Part shown: positions 1-8,835 of the stretch, in pieces | Layout: each line of letters starts with the position of its first letter | Numbering within the stretch: position 1 is the stretch's first letter | Assembly (NCBI GenBank): GCA_037444775.1 | Contig: JBBILU010000007.1 | Coordinates: forward strand, 1-49,320 | DNA: 49,320 nt | From: JBBILU01 sp037444775 | GTDB lineage: Bacteria; Patescibacteriota; Gracilibacteria; BD1-5; UBA6164 | Direction: 5' to 3' | Position numbers and translations under genes: made by a program | The notes under the pieces: generated by a model | The model's database searches: none | What the model was told of the DNA's origin: nothing | What the model saw: the letters and a program-made list of their open reading frames with translations, nothing else

Positions 1-50
1 TCCAAGTTTTGAATCTAACAAAACTGGTCGGATTTGAAACGGGACGATAG
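1..50 (-). repeat. Structured GC-rich repeat, copy 1 (cut by window edge)
   Basis: Reverse-orientation copy of the repeat also present at 5539, 11731 and 41534. The roughly 50-bp core is nearly identical in all four copies and far more GC-rich than its surroundings. It contains a hairpin: CCAAGTTTTG and CAAAACTGG pair with one bulged base around a 7-nt loop. The homology stops at GATAGA. Sequence beyond the left edge cannot be seen, so the full extent of this copy is unknown. Confidence 0.85.
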
Positions 51-129
51 ATTTATAAGTACAAATAAAATTTGACTTTCGTTGTAAAATATGTATAAAC
101 AACATTATTTTACAAAATAATTATTAAAT

Positions 130-656
130 ATGTCAGATTATTGAGTTAATAGAGGGGGGGGGAAGTAATTGACTTACAAGAAGAAAGAGATAAAAGAAGT
201 GCTTTAGATCTAGATGTGGTTCAAACCATAGATTCTTATTGAGTTAATGGAGAGGAGGAGAGGAAAATAATTTACTTACAAGAAGAAATAGATAAAAGAA
301 GTATTTGAAATCCAAATGTGGTTCAAACCATAGATTCTATATGTGCTAATTGCCACTATTGTATAATACCAAATTGAAAAGCAAATAGAACTGAAGTACT
401 ATGTTCAAAAAGTCCTAGAAATAATACCTGAGATTATACTTGACAAGATTCTGTTAGTTGAAAAGTTGTAATAGTTACTGAAGAATGAAGAGTAATTATT
501 CCTTGAAGTTCAGAAGATTATTTTAATCCTTGTGTTGATGTAAGATGATGAATATGAGATTTAACACCTTGTAAAAATTTCACTCCAGTGAAAAATGATT
601 TTAAAAAATTAGTTTCTAATTTTTTAAGAAGATTAGCTAAAAAATTAACAGTCTAA
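130..656 (+). pseudogene. Cys-rich hypothetical protein, frame broken at a poly-G tract
   Basis: With TGA as Gly, a protein of about 175 residues can be read from the ATG at 130 to the TAA at 654-656, but only if one base is added or two removed in the run of nine G at 154-162. As written, the first frame stops directly after the run. The first third carries an imperfect tandem duplication (138-235, 236-337) repeating an LQEE-x-DKRS...VVQTIDS unit. Downstream are Cys residues in a CANCHYC cluster and two later single Cys, then a basic C-terminus. I do not recognise the family; the Cys pattern could bind metal. The break could be slipped-strand phase variation, real decay or an assembly error. 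Confidence 0.55.
138..337 (+). repeat. Imperfect tandem duplication, 98 and 102 bp
   Basis: Copy A (138-235) and copy B (236-337) both begin TTATTGAGTTAAT, continue through a purine-rich tract and end in GTGGTTCAAACCATAGATTC. The length difference lies in the purine tract, which is G9 in copy A and GGAGAGGAGGAGAGG in copy B. With ten G, copy A would be an in-frame 33-codon repeat. Confidence 0.85.
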
Positions 657-740
657 AATTAACAAAAAAAATATTGTATTTGTTACAAAGTAACATTTGG
701 TAAACATTAAACTTTATCAAATAAAATAAAATCTTTTGAC

Positions 741-778
741 AAAAAAGAACCTGACTTCCAAATAAGGTTCTTTTTTGT
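741..778 (+). terminator. Rho-independent terminator
   Basis: A perfect 12-bp stem pairs 741-752 (AAAAAAGAACCT) with 765-776 (AGGTTCTTTTTT), followed by a T-rich stretch. It sits about 85 bases after the Cys-rich hypothetical gene. A second small hairpin, TGTTAC-AAA-GTAACA, lies near 679-693. Confidence 0.85.
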
Positions 779-905
779 TTTTTACAGTTTGAATTTTTTA
801 TAAATCCATTTTTAGAAAAAATGTGAAATTAAAATAAAATTTGACTTTATTTAGTTTGTTTTTATAAGTACAAGTAATTTATTTAAGTATAAAAAATTTA
901 AAAAT

Positions 906-1319
906 ATGAGAATTACAAAAGAAATAGCTTTAAAAATTCAGACAAAGAATATAAAGTCTAAAGTTATGTTTAATTGAGATTTTAAAAAAGAATTAGAAAA
1001 GTTAGTTGAAGAAACTGAAAATTATATTTGAGAATTTTTATGAAAAAAGTTTGAAATTGTAAGCACAATTTCTTGAAATAATAATATAAAAATTAAAGTA
1101 AAAGATTCTAAAGAATATATTGATAGAATTATAAATTGTGTTTTTGCTTATCATTTACAAGATATTCGTTATTGAAACTTGAAAGTTGAAATTATAACAA
1201 CTGAAATGTGAATAAAACCAATTCATCATATAGTTTGAAAATTTAGAATTACAGAAAAACAAAAAATAAAAGAAAATACTTTGAAAGATATAATTTCTAA
1301 TTTAGAAAAAATTTATTAA
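906..1319 (+). CDS. Hypothetical protein, 137 aa
   Basis: ATG at 906, TAA at 1317, six TGA codons read as Gly. The product is Lys/Ile-rich and apparently soluble, with alternating polar and hydrophobic stretches and a KDSKEYIDRIIN segment near the middle. I see no signal peptide, membrane segment or recognisable catalytic motif. It stands alone between a terminator and a promoter. Function unknown; the gene call rests on continuous code-25 coding. Confidence 0.7.
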
Positions 1320-1334
1320 TTATAAAATTTCAAC

Positions 1335-1361
1335 TTGAAAATTCTAGTTTTTTAATATAAT
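1335..1361 (+). promoter_or_regulatory. Sigma-70-type promoter for the lipoprotein gene
   Basis: TTGAAA at 1335-1340 and TATAAT at 1356-1361 with a 15-bp spacer, 33 bases before the ATG. The spacer is short, but the same TTGAAA/TATAAT spacing is seen upstream of prfA. Confidence 0.5.
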
Positions 1362-1394
1362 ACACTCACTTTAATTTATAATAATTACAATAAA

Positions 1395-2114
1395 ATGAAA
1401 AAATTATTTTTACTTTTGGCTGTTTTATTTTTAGCTTCTTGTAGCTCTTCAACAGAAACTCCAGTTGCAGAAATTCCTACAGATCCAAATCCTGATGTTA
1501 CTTCCCTTTTTGCACAGACTTGTAAAGACAAAGTTTCTTCTTGTAAACAATTACTTTGTAATAAAACTGACTGAATTTTCATTTGTAGTGAAAATCCTTT
1601 AGCTGAAAACAAAAATTGTAGTGAAGAAAAAAGTTATGATGAAATTATGAACAAATACAAAATTTGTTCTGAAGATAAAGAAATGTTAGCTTGGCAAGTT
1701 TTTAATTACTCTGAAAAGAAAAATGAGTTTTTCACAACAATGACTCCAGATGAATTAGAAAAAAAAGTTGCTGAAGAAACCAAAAAAGTTGAAGAAGGAT
1801 GAGAAAGTGAATGGCTTGGAACTTTTCTTGCATCAGCTTGATGAGCACTTTTATGATGAATTATTGCAAATGCAATTTTTGGTGGTTGAGCTTCACAAGT
1901 TCCTCAAAGACCAAATAATATTGAAAATAATCAAAGTGTAACAAAAGATTCTTTAAATGAAACTAAACAACAAGCAAAAACAGAAACAGAATCAAGAACA
2001 GAAAAAAGAAAAGAAGAATTTAAAAAAAGAGTAGAAGAAGCTAAGAAAAAAATTAATTCAAGCAAAAAATCAACTACAACAAAATCTAGTAGTTCAAAAA
2101 AGAAAAAAAGATAA
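1395..2114 (+). CDS. Putative lipoprotein with glycine-zipper segment
   Basis: The 239-aa product starts MKKLFLLLAVLFLASC, a signal peptide ending in a clear lipobox (LASC), so it is probably lipidated by the Lgt encoded at 27065. The middle part has several Cys (CKDKVSSCKQLLC) that may form disulfides. A GGALLGG...IFGGG stretch near residues 155-175 looks like a glycine-zipper membrane insertion segment. The C-terminus is a long Lys/Glu/Ser-rich tail ending in SSSSKKKKR. Role unknown. Seven TGA codons are needed to reach this length, several of them inside the glycine zipper. Confidence 0.75.
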
Positions 2115-2147
2115 AATATTACATTTTAATTTTTAACAAAAAATATT

Positions 2148-2705
2148 ATGACACAAAAAGATGATTTAAAAGAAAAAGATTTAGAACAAGAAATTATAGA
2201 AGAAATTGCAGAAATTGAAGAAGAAAAACCAGTTGAAGAAATAACAGAAGAAAGTGTAGAAAAAAATAATTTAAATAAAGAAAGTGAAGTTGATAAGCTA
2301 AAAGAAGCTTTATTAAGACAACAAGCTGATTATGAAAATTTCAAAAGAAGAACTGAAAGAGATAAACAAGATATGGTTTTTTTCTTGAAAAGTAAAATTT
2401 TGAAACCTATTTTATCAAGAGTTGATGATTTAGAAAGAATTTTGAAAAATACTCCCGAAGAAATGAGAGTTTCAAGTTTATTTGAATGAGTTATTTCTCT
2501 TGAAAAAGCTTTGAAAAAAGATTTACAGTCAATGTGAGTTAAAGAATTTGTTTCTATTTGAGAAGAAATAGATCCAAACAAACATGAAATAATGACTCAG
2601 ATTCCTTGAAAAGAAGGCTTTATAATTGATGAATTTGAAAAATGATATATGCTTGATGAAAAAATTCTTAGAGTTGCAAAAGTAGTATCTTGATCTTGAG
2701 AATAA
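2148..2705 (+). CDS. grpE: GrpE, nucleotide exchange factor of DnaK
   Basis: The 185-aa product has the GrpE layout: an acidic N-terminal tail, a long coiled coil (LRQQADYENFKRRTERDK, about residues 60-80) and a C-terminal beta domain with IDPNKHE and EKGYML...RVAKVVSGSGE, the family signature. GrpE releases ADP from DnaK so the chaperone can cycle. Eight of nine Gly codons, including those of the signature, are TGA; a standard-code reading stops at residue 113. dnaK and dnaJ are not in the neighbourhood. It follows the lipoprotein gene by 33 bases and may be cotranscribed. Confidence 0.95.
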
Positions 2706-2722
2706 GTTTTTTATAAAAAAAT

Positions 2723-2750
2723 TTGTATTATAAAAAAAATATTATATAAT
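2723..2750 (+). promoter_or_regulatory. Promoter for the RRM protein gene
   Basis: TTGTAT at 2723-2728 and TATAAT at 2745-2750, spacer 16. The resulting 5' leader of about 70 bases before the ATG at 2830 is T-rich and could carry post-transcriptional control, as is common for small RNA-binding protein genes. Confidence 0.55.
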
Positions 2751-2829
2751 CAGCAACGATGTTAATTTAATTCACTAGTTTTTATTGAATTTCGTTCACA
2801 TTATTTTATATTTTTTTATATGTTGTAGT

Positions 2830-3117
2830 ATGATTACTAATAAATTGTTCGTTGGGAATATATCTTGGGATATTAGTTGGCAAGATTTGAAAGCTATTTT
2901 CACAAAATATGGTGAAGTTACTTTCGTTAGATTAATTACTGACAGAGAAACTGGAAAATCTAAAGGGTTTGCATTCGTTGAATTTGCTGATGCACAATCT
3001 GCTTCAGATGCAAAAGAAGCTTTGAATTGAGAAGAATTAAATGGAAGAGAATTAAGAATTGATTTTGCTGAAGAAAGAAAAGATGATAATAAAAAAGCTC
3101 CAAGACATGAAGACTAA
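2830..3117 (+). CDS. RRM-type RNA-binding protein
   Basis: A 95-aa protein made of one RNA recognition motif. RNP2 (KLFVGNISWD) and RNP1 (KGFAFVEFA) are both complete, followed by a short acidic/basic tail. Proteins of this kind in bacteria bind single-stranded RNA and are often cold-induced. I chose the ATG at 2830 (MITNKLFVGN) because it puts RNP2 at the usual distance from the N-terminus; an in-frame ATG at 2785 would add a hydrophobic extension not expected here. Only one of its six Gly codons is TGA, unlike its neighbours, which may reflect high expression. Confidence 0.93.
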
Positions 3118-3143
3118 TTTTTTATAAAATTATCAAAAATACT

Positions 3144-3168
3144 AAAGAAGAGACAAAATCTCTTCTTT
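3144..3168 (+). terminator. Terminator after the RRM gene
   Basis: Stem AAAGAAGAGA (3144-3153) pairs with TCTCTTCTTT (3159-3168), loop CAAAA, followed by T-rich sequence. Confidence 0.85.
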
Positions 3169-3233
3169 TTATTTTGATTTTTCAAATTTATGAATAAAAT
3201 CAAAACAACTTTTTTATTTGATAACAAAAAAAA

Positions 3234-3815
3234 ATGAATTCTAGTATAAGTAAAATTTTAGAGGATATAAAAAATAAAAAGAAAGAGTTAATTTTAGAAT
3301 ATTCTAAATTAAAAGATAAATATTGATTTAGCTTTAAATGAAGAAAAATTATATTTAATAAAGATATAAAAGAAAAAAATAAAAAATTTAAAATTAGTGT
3401 TATAGAATCTATTTTTTCTACAAAAGTAAGAGAATTTTTGTCAATTCCCTTTATTTATTCTATGATAATTCCTGCTGTAATTCTTGATATTTTTTTGTTT
3501 ATATATCAACAAACAGCAATTAGACTTTACTGAATCCCATTAGTTAAAAGATCTGATTATATATCTTTTGATAGAAAACACCTAGATTATTTAAATGTTG
3601 TGCAAAAAATAAACTGTTTATATTGTTCTTATGTGAATTGACTTTTTTTGTATGCAGTTGAAATTGCTTGAAGAACTGAAAAGTATTGGTGCCCAATAAA
3701 ACATGCTAGTAAGATGAAATGAGAACATGATTGGGAAGAATATTTTGCTGATTATTGAGATCCAGAATGATTTAAACAATGTTTTAGATCAAAAGATGCT
3801 TATAAAGAAATATAA
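3234..3815 (+). CDS. Conserved membrane-associated protein with CxxC
   Basis: A 193-aa protein with a Lys-rich N-terminus, one or two hydrophobic segments (IPFIYSMIIPAVILDIFLFIYQ, about residues 80-100) and a conserved-looking C-terminal part containing NCLYCSYVNG, GRTEKYWCPIKHA and a final Cys. I recall uncharacterised proteobacterial proteins with the same IDRHxLxYLN...NCxYC...YWCPIKHA pattern; no function is known to me. The Cys/His spacing suggests metal binding or redox chemistry. The flanking terminators make it a single-gene transcript. Confidence 0.78.
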
Positions 3816-3821
3816 AAAAAT

Positions 3822-3844
3822 CTCTTAAAAATAAATTTTAAGAG
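3822..3844. terminator. Bidirectional terminator
   Basis: CTCTTAAAA (3822-3830) pairs with TTTTAAGAG (3836-3844). It sits between the plus-strand membrane gene and the convergent TA operon; A and T runs on both sides allow use in either direction. Confidence 0.7.
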
Positions 3845-3850
3845 TTTTCT

Positions 3851-4192
3851 TTAAAATTCAGTGAAGTCTCATTTTTCAAAGTCTAGACTATATTTTCAAA
3901 ACAGATTATTAATTTTATTTAAAATTTCTTTATCTAAAACTAAATTTTCTCAATATTTTTTATCTTTTTTTAAAACAAATAATATTGGAATAAGTGTTTT
4001 TGAATCAGTAAATATTCATATTCATCTTAAACTAAGTCAATTTATATATGTTTTTATTTTAAAATATGGGTTTTTCAAATTAATCAATTTAGTCTCTTTC
4101 AATTTAAAAACCAAATCAGAGTGTTTTATTTAATATTTTTTAAATTCTGATTCAAAATCTAATATAAATTGTTTTGATAAAATTATTTTCAT
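3851..4192 (-). pseudogene. RelE/ParE-like toxin with in-frame TAA
   Basis: A 114-codon frame runs from the ATG at 4192 (overlapping the antitoxin end by 10 bases) to the TAA at 3851-3853, but codon 21 is TAA, just after MKIILSKQFILDFESEFKKY. After that stop the frame is clean for 92 codons and looks like a RelE-superfamily toxin core: strand-like KIKTYINGLSLRGIGIF and TLIPILFVLKKDKKYGENL. The nonsense codon should abolish the toxin unless a downstream start is used. Family assignment rests on position and general fold pattern, not on a certain motif. Confidence 0.6.
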
Positions 4193-4434
4193 TTTATAGA
4201 ATTCATAAAAGAAGTAAAATTACTTAATCATTCTATATTTTTTATTTCATCCACATCAAAATTTTTAAATTCAGTTGTGTTCTCTAATCATATTTCTATT
4301 TTTCTTGTTCTAGTAAATTGTACTAAAAACATATTTATAATATTTGAAAGATTAGTTCACATTTGTTCTGCTAACAAACTAGCACTTTCTTTTAATTGTT
4401 GTTCTAATCTTATATTCACATTTATTTTAGACAT
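4183..4434 (-). CDS. RelB/DinJ-type antitoxin
   Basis: An 83-aa protein: MSKINVNIRLEQQLKESASL followed by LAEQMGTNLSNIINMFLVQF. This is the ribbon-helix-helix N-terminus typical of RelB/DinJ antitoxins, which bind their own operator and neutralise the cognate toxin. The C-terminal half would wrap the toxin. It overlaps the downstream toxin frame by 10 bases. The 15-bp inverted repeat at 4453-4485 just upstream is a plausible operator. The antitoxin is intact while its toxin is broken. Confidence 0.82.
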
Positions 4435-4452
4435 AATATATTTTTTAAAAGT

Positions 4453-4485
4453 TTAAAAGTTATTTACATTGTAAATAACTTTTAA
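4453..4485. promoter_or_regulatory. Inverted repeat upstream of the antitoxin (operator or terminator)
   Basis: Perfect 15-bp arms (4453-4467, 4471-4485) separated by ATT, 18 bases upstream of the antitoxin start. It could be the TA operator or the terminator of galE, which ends at 4506 on the same strand. Both uses are possible. Confidence 0.6.
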
Positions 4486-4505
4486 GTAAAATCAAATTTA
4501 TTTTT

Positions 4506-5513
4506 TTATATTTTCACCATAAAATTCCAGCTATCTTTTACTGCATCTTCAACTGTTTTTTTTGCTTCCCAATGAAGAATCTTTTTTGCCTTTTCTGGAA
4601 CACAATAACTTATTGCCAAATCTCAATCTCTTCTTCATCTAATAGCATAATTAACTTCTTTTCAAGTTATTTTTCTAGTTATTTCTATTAATTCTAAAAC
4701 TGAAGTTGACTTCCCTGTTCACAAATTAAATGTTTCAAAAAATCCAGATTTTTTATTTTCTTTTATAAATTTGAGTCAAGCAATATGTCAATCTATCAAA
4801 TCAACAACATGAATATAATCCCTCTCTCCAGTTCAATCTTTTGTTTCATAATCATTTCAAAAAACATTTACCTCTTTTAATTCTCAAATAGCAACTTTCA
4901 TAACATATGGAAGTAAATTATTTGGCAATCAATTTGGATTTTCTCATATTAATCAACTAAAATGAGCTCCTATAGGATTAAAATATCTCAAATTTACAAC
5001 CTTGAAATTTTTATGATTAGCTAAGTCATATAAAATATTTTCTATAATAAATTTGCTCGTCCCGTAAGGATTTGTAATATTTCATGTAATATCTGTTTCT
5101 ACAAAAGGAGGAACTCAAATAGGATCATATACTGTTGCAGAAGATGAAAATATAATATTTTTACAGTTAAATTTATCCATAATTTCAAATAAATTTACAC
5201 TTCAAATTATATTATTTTCATAATAATAAAAAGGCTTTTCACAACTTTCTCAAACAGCTTTTGCTCAAGCAAAGTGAATAACAGCATCTATAGAATTTTC
5301 ACTAAATATTTTTTCCAAAATACTTTTATCTCTCAAATCTCATTCATAAAATTTTGGAATTTTCCCTGTAATATCTTGTATTTTTCACAAAATACTTTTG
5401 TCTGAATTTGATAAATTATCAATGATAACAACTTCATATCAAAGCTCTAAAAGATTTACAGCTCCATGAGATCAAATATATCAAGTTCATCAAGTAAGAA
5501 GTATTGTTTGCAT
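4506..5513 (-). CDS. galE: UDP-glucose 4-epimerase
   Basis: A 335-aa short-chain dehydrogenase of the extended type, near the usual 338. The N-terminal NAD-binding loop GGTGYIGSH is complete and all four Gly are TGA. FSSSATVYD holds the catalytic Ser/Thr region and YGTSK the Tyr-Lys pair. A C-terminal RRRDGDLAI...KAKKILHWEA segment is typical of GalE. It interconverts UDP-glucose and UDP-galactose, supplying sugar donors for the glycosyltransferases on the same strand upstream. Its start is only 26 bases from repeat copy 2, which therefore lies in its 5' leader. Confidence 0.95.
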
Positions 5514-5538
5514 ATTTTTGGTGGTTAAATTATTTTTT

Positions 5539-5665
5539 CTATCGTCCCGTTTCAAATCCGACCAGTTTTACTAGATACAAAACTTGGATTTAAAAACTCA
5601 TAAAATTGCTCTAAATAATTATCTAAAAATGAGTTTAATAAAATTAACAGCTAAATCAAATTTAT
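5539..5665 (+). repeat. Structured GC-rich repeat, copy 2 (127 bp)
   Basis: Matches copy 4 (41534-41660) over 127 bp and copies 1 and 3 over the core. The hairpin CCAGTTTT/AAAACTTGG is kept, although its loop differs (ACTAGATAC instead of TTAGATT). It lies directly upstream of galE and directly downstream of a short ORF truncated at the repeat boundary. Confidence 0.9.
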
Positions 5666-5741
5666 CATCTAATATCCTTAAATCATTTGTAGAAAATATC
5701 TTTAATTTTTCAAGATATTTTTGAATATCTATGTATTTCAT
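5619..5741 (-). pseudogene. N-terminal remnant truncated at repeat copy 2
   Basis: The 40-aa ORF starts MKYIDIQKYLEKLKIFSTNDLRILD and then runs into repeat copy 2, where it stops. The first 27 residues lie outside the repeat and resemble the N-terminal helix of small HTH proteins (AbiEi-like antitoxins start similarly), but this is only an impression. It is probably the stump of a gene whose remainder was replaced by the repeat. Confidence 0.45.
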
Positions 5742-5804
5742 TTCTTAAAGTGATAAAAAAATATAACTAAAGGAAATATAACGATTTTCATCATAAAAAT
5801 CAAA

Positions 5805-7541
5805 TTAAATTATTTTAAATAGTGTAATCATTTTGTTTTCTTTTTCAATTTTTATATATTTTTTCTTTTCTAATTCTTTCAAAAATAATTCATATAATTT
5901 ATAATCAATTTCTTTAAAAAGAATAATATGTTCTACTCCCAATCATTTTAAATCATTTATAAAATCTTTTTTATTCTCCTGTGTAATTTTTTCTGTTCTA
6001 AAAATTCAATTTGGTCAAATATACTTTTCTATAATTTTACTTTCTATTCTATTTGAAGAAGTATAAATATCTCTCATTTCCAAATTATCTCAAAATAATA
6101 TATCATTTCAAAAATAATTTACAATCCAAGCTCAAACTACCTTGTTTGTAAAAGAAAACTTCATATAAGAATGCCAAGGAAAAACAAGGACAGAATAACA
6201 AGAAAAAGATTTTTTTTCTTGTTTATATAAACAATCTTTTTTTATATTTTGTGGTAAAATATTTTTTATTTCTTGCCACTCTTTAGGATAATATGTAATT
6301 GTAATTTGACCAGAAAATCACCAAAGAACTTGAGGAGTATAAAAAATTGGAAGTAAAACAACAACAAACATTATTATGTATTTAGCATAATCATCCAAAG
6401 ATATTTTTTTAACCTTTTCACTCAAAAAAACTACTCAATATGCTCAATAATAAGAATAAAAAATAACCAGAAATATAAGCCATTTATGAGGTTCTCTAAA
6501 ACCTGAATATAAAGGAAAATAGTCATATAAAAATCTACTTATAAAAGAAAAAATATTATTATGAGAAATTCCTAAAGCCAAAACATAAGAAACTATAGCA
6601 AGTAACAAAAAAAAATAATGAAAAGCTTTGTCTTTTTTATCTTTTAAAGCAATATAATATCAAATCAAAACAATGCTAAAAATACACAAAAAAAGAATAA
6701 TAGCTTTTGTATTAAGAGAGCTTGTAGTAATAAATCTATTTTCTGCTTCTCCCCAATATCATTGTAAAGAAAGAGTATTTAAATAAACATTATTTATTCA
6801 GGCTTGTGTTTCAAAAGCTTGTAAATGTTTTTCATCAAAATTCTGTATCTGATTAATTAAAGAAAATTTTTCTTCATTATTTGCAAACAAAAAAGGAACA
6901 AACCATAATAAATTCAGTAAAATAATGCTAAATCAAACTTTTAAAATCTGTCAAATTCATACTTTTTTAAAATAAAATAAAGAAAATATTATTCAAATAA
7001 ACAATATAAAAACTGCATTATGAATAGAAGTTAAACATAAAATAAGTGAAATAAAAGCTAAAATAAATATGTTTTTGTTGAAAGTAAGTCAATAGATATT
7101 TTTAGATATTTGAATATTTTTTTCATCAAAACTTTGTTTAAGAAAAAACAAAAATAGTGGGAATAAGGCAAAACTCAAATAAATATTTATTTGTCCATCA
7201 ATAAATCTTCCATACAAAAATGGATTAAATAAGAGAATAATTATTCAAAAAAGTATTGCATAATTATTTTTTGTTTCTCTAAAAAGTAAATATCATCAGA
7301 TAGCAGGAACTACAAATGTAAAAATAACAAGAAATTTTTCCATTATCCATATTGGAATAGAAAAAAAGTTAAATAATTGAGATAATAATCAAACCCAAAA
7401 AATATGATCTCAAATTTTTGGAAACCATCAGTTTGGATTAAGTACATAATCAAGTCAGAAAATATATCAAGGCTTTAGTAAAGGGAAAATTATAAACAAT
7501 ATACAAATTCCTAAAAAAAAGATTATTTTTTTATTATTCAT
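5805..7541 (-). CDS. Large polytopic membrane protein, GT-C glycosyltransferase-like
   Basis: A 578-aa protein with about 11-12 hydrophobic segments and a C-terminal soluble part of some 150 residues. A first extracytoplasmic loop after TM1 (KPGYIFGLDYVLNP) and an NPFLYGRFIDGQINIY segment resemble bacterial GT-C-type or YfhO-like membrane proteins that use lipid-linked sugars. I cannot assign substrate or catalytic residue. It overlaps the upstream flippase gene by 19 bases and is followed, after a remnant and repeat copy 2, by galE, supporting a role in surface polysaccharide or protein glycosylation. Confidence 0.75.
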
Positions 7542-8746
7542 AAATATAAATAAGTAGCTAAAACTGCAGTTCACATAAAAATATCAAATATAATAATCAT
7601 ACTATAAAAGTTTTTTCAAGTAAAAGCATAAAGAAAAAATACAAATATCACAAAAAATAAGAGCAAAAGATAATTTATAACATATTTTTTAAATGCTATA
7701 AATATTTTTATCATGAAATTTAATATTCATAAAAGTACAGAATAAATTACTATTAAATATAATAAGTTAAGATATTCTCAAAAACCAGATTTTAGCATAT
7801 TTAATATAAATTCTCCAAAGAAGTACAAAAAAATCAAAGCACAAATTCAAATCAAAATATACAAAATACCGATAATAAAAATTTTACTTTTATTTATAAT
7901 TTTTTCTCAAACTATAATTGGATAATATACTGTTTCTATACTCATGACTATAAATAAAGCAAATTTTGCAATAATTGAAACTCATGCATAAATTCATGCT
8001 TGTGTTTCATCAAAAAAATGTTTAGCAAAAAGAATATCACAGTTCATAAGTAAAGCCAGAATAAAAGAAGATAAAAAATAATTTATAATTTGTTTTTTAT
8101 CTTTTTTAAAATCATTTATCAATTCTTTTTTAGTGAATTTTGATTTTGAAATATTTTTTATATACTTCAAAACAATAAAAATACTGAGTAATAAAAGTAA
8201 GACTTGAGAAATAACTAAACCTAAAATTGCTCAATATATTTTAAATCAAAGAATAACAAGTAAAACTCAACAAATAAGTTTTATAATTGGTCAAATAATT
8301 TGAATAGATGAAATAAGTTTAAACTTTTCTTTGGCCTGGAAAAAACTTCAGAAGACAATTCATGCAAAAGAAAAAATTATAGTAGTTCAAATTAGTGCAA
8401 AAATAATAAAATTATCAATTTTTAAAAAATTAGATAAAAAAGGAGTTAAAACTAAAAATAATAAATACATCAAAATTCATAAAATTAGAAGCTCTTTTTT
8501 TCAGAAATCAATAATTATATGTAATTTATTATTAGCTTTATCCTGAGAAATTTCTTTTACAATGAAAAGTCATATAGCTCATACTAAAACAGATAAAATA
8601 TTAAAAACTCATACTATACTTCCAAATTCTGCAAACTCTTCTATAGAAAGAAATTTTAACATAATTGGATGGTAAGCATAATTTATAAATCCTGCTATTA
8701 GTGTACTTAATCAAAGAAAAAGTATATTTATAATATTTTTGTTCAT
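7523..8746 (-). CDS. Oligosaccharide flippase (Wzx/MATE-like)
   Basis: A 407-aa protein with about 12 hydrophobic segments throughout and no soluble domain, as in polysaccharide transporters of the MOP superfamily. The N-terminus (LFLGLSTLIAGFINYAYHPIMLKFLSIEEFAEFG) matches the usual Wzx start, in which the first helix is followed by a YxxxxxFG turn. Such proteins flip undecaprenyl-linked glycans to the outer leaflet. The C-terminus reads through a TGA and ends inside the start of the next gene. Neighbouring glycosyltransferases supply the context. Confidence 0.82.
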
Positions 8747-8835
8747 TTATATAATTTTTATAGTATTTGTAAATATATCATTTTTTTTCCTGATTTATTT
8801 TTTTTAATTATTTTGCATATATGAAATTTTTAAAA

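Noticed and set aside
138..337. CRISPR-like repeats
   Set aside because: Only two adjacent imperfect copies with no spacers; it is a tandem duplication. No CRISPR array or cas gene is seen in the window.
1385..1612. Minus-strand ORF of 75 aa opposite the lipoprotein gene
   Set aside because: It lies fully antisense to a lipoprotein with a signal peptide and lipobox; it is a shadow of the code-25 frame. The same holds for the other short antisense ORFs over grpE, ftsK, prfA, ugd and htpX.
5539..5590. tRNA 3' end or tRNA-derived attachment site
   Set aside because: GTTTCAAATCCGACCA resembles a T-arm plus CCA, but the loop is one base too long, the stem does not pair and no tRNA body is attached.
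5539..5665. Integron attC site
   Set aside because: The size and one GTTAGAT box fit the GTTRRRY consensus, but copy 2 lacks the box, no matching RYYYAAC partner is found at the other end, and no integrase is present.
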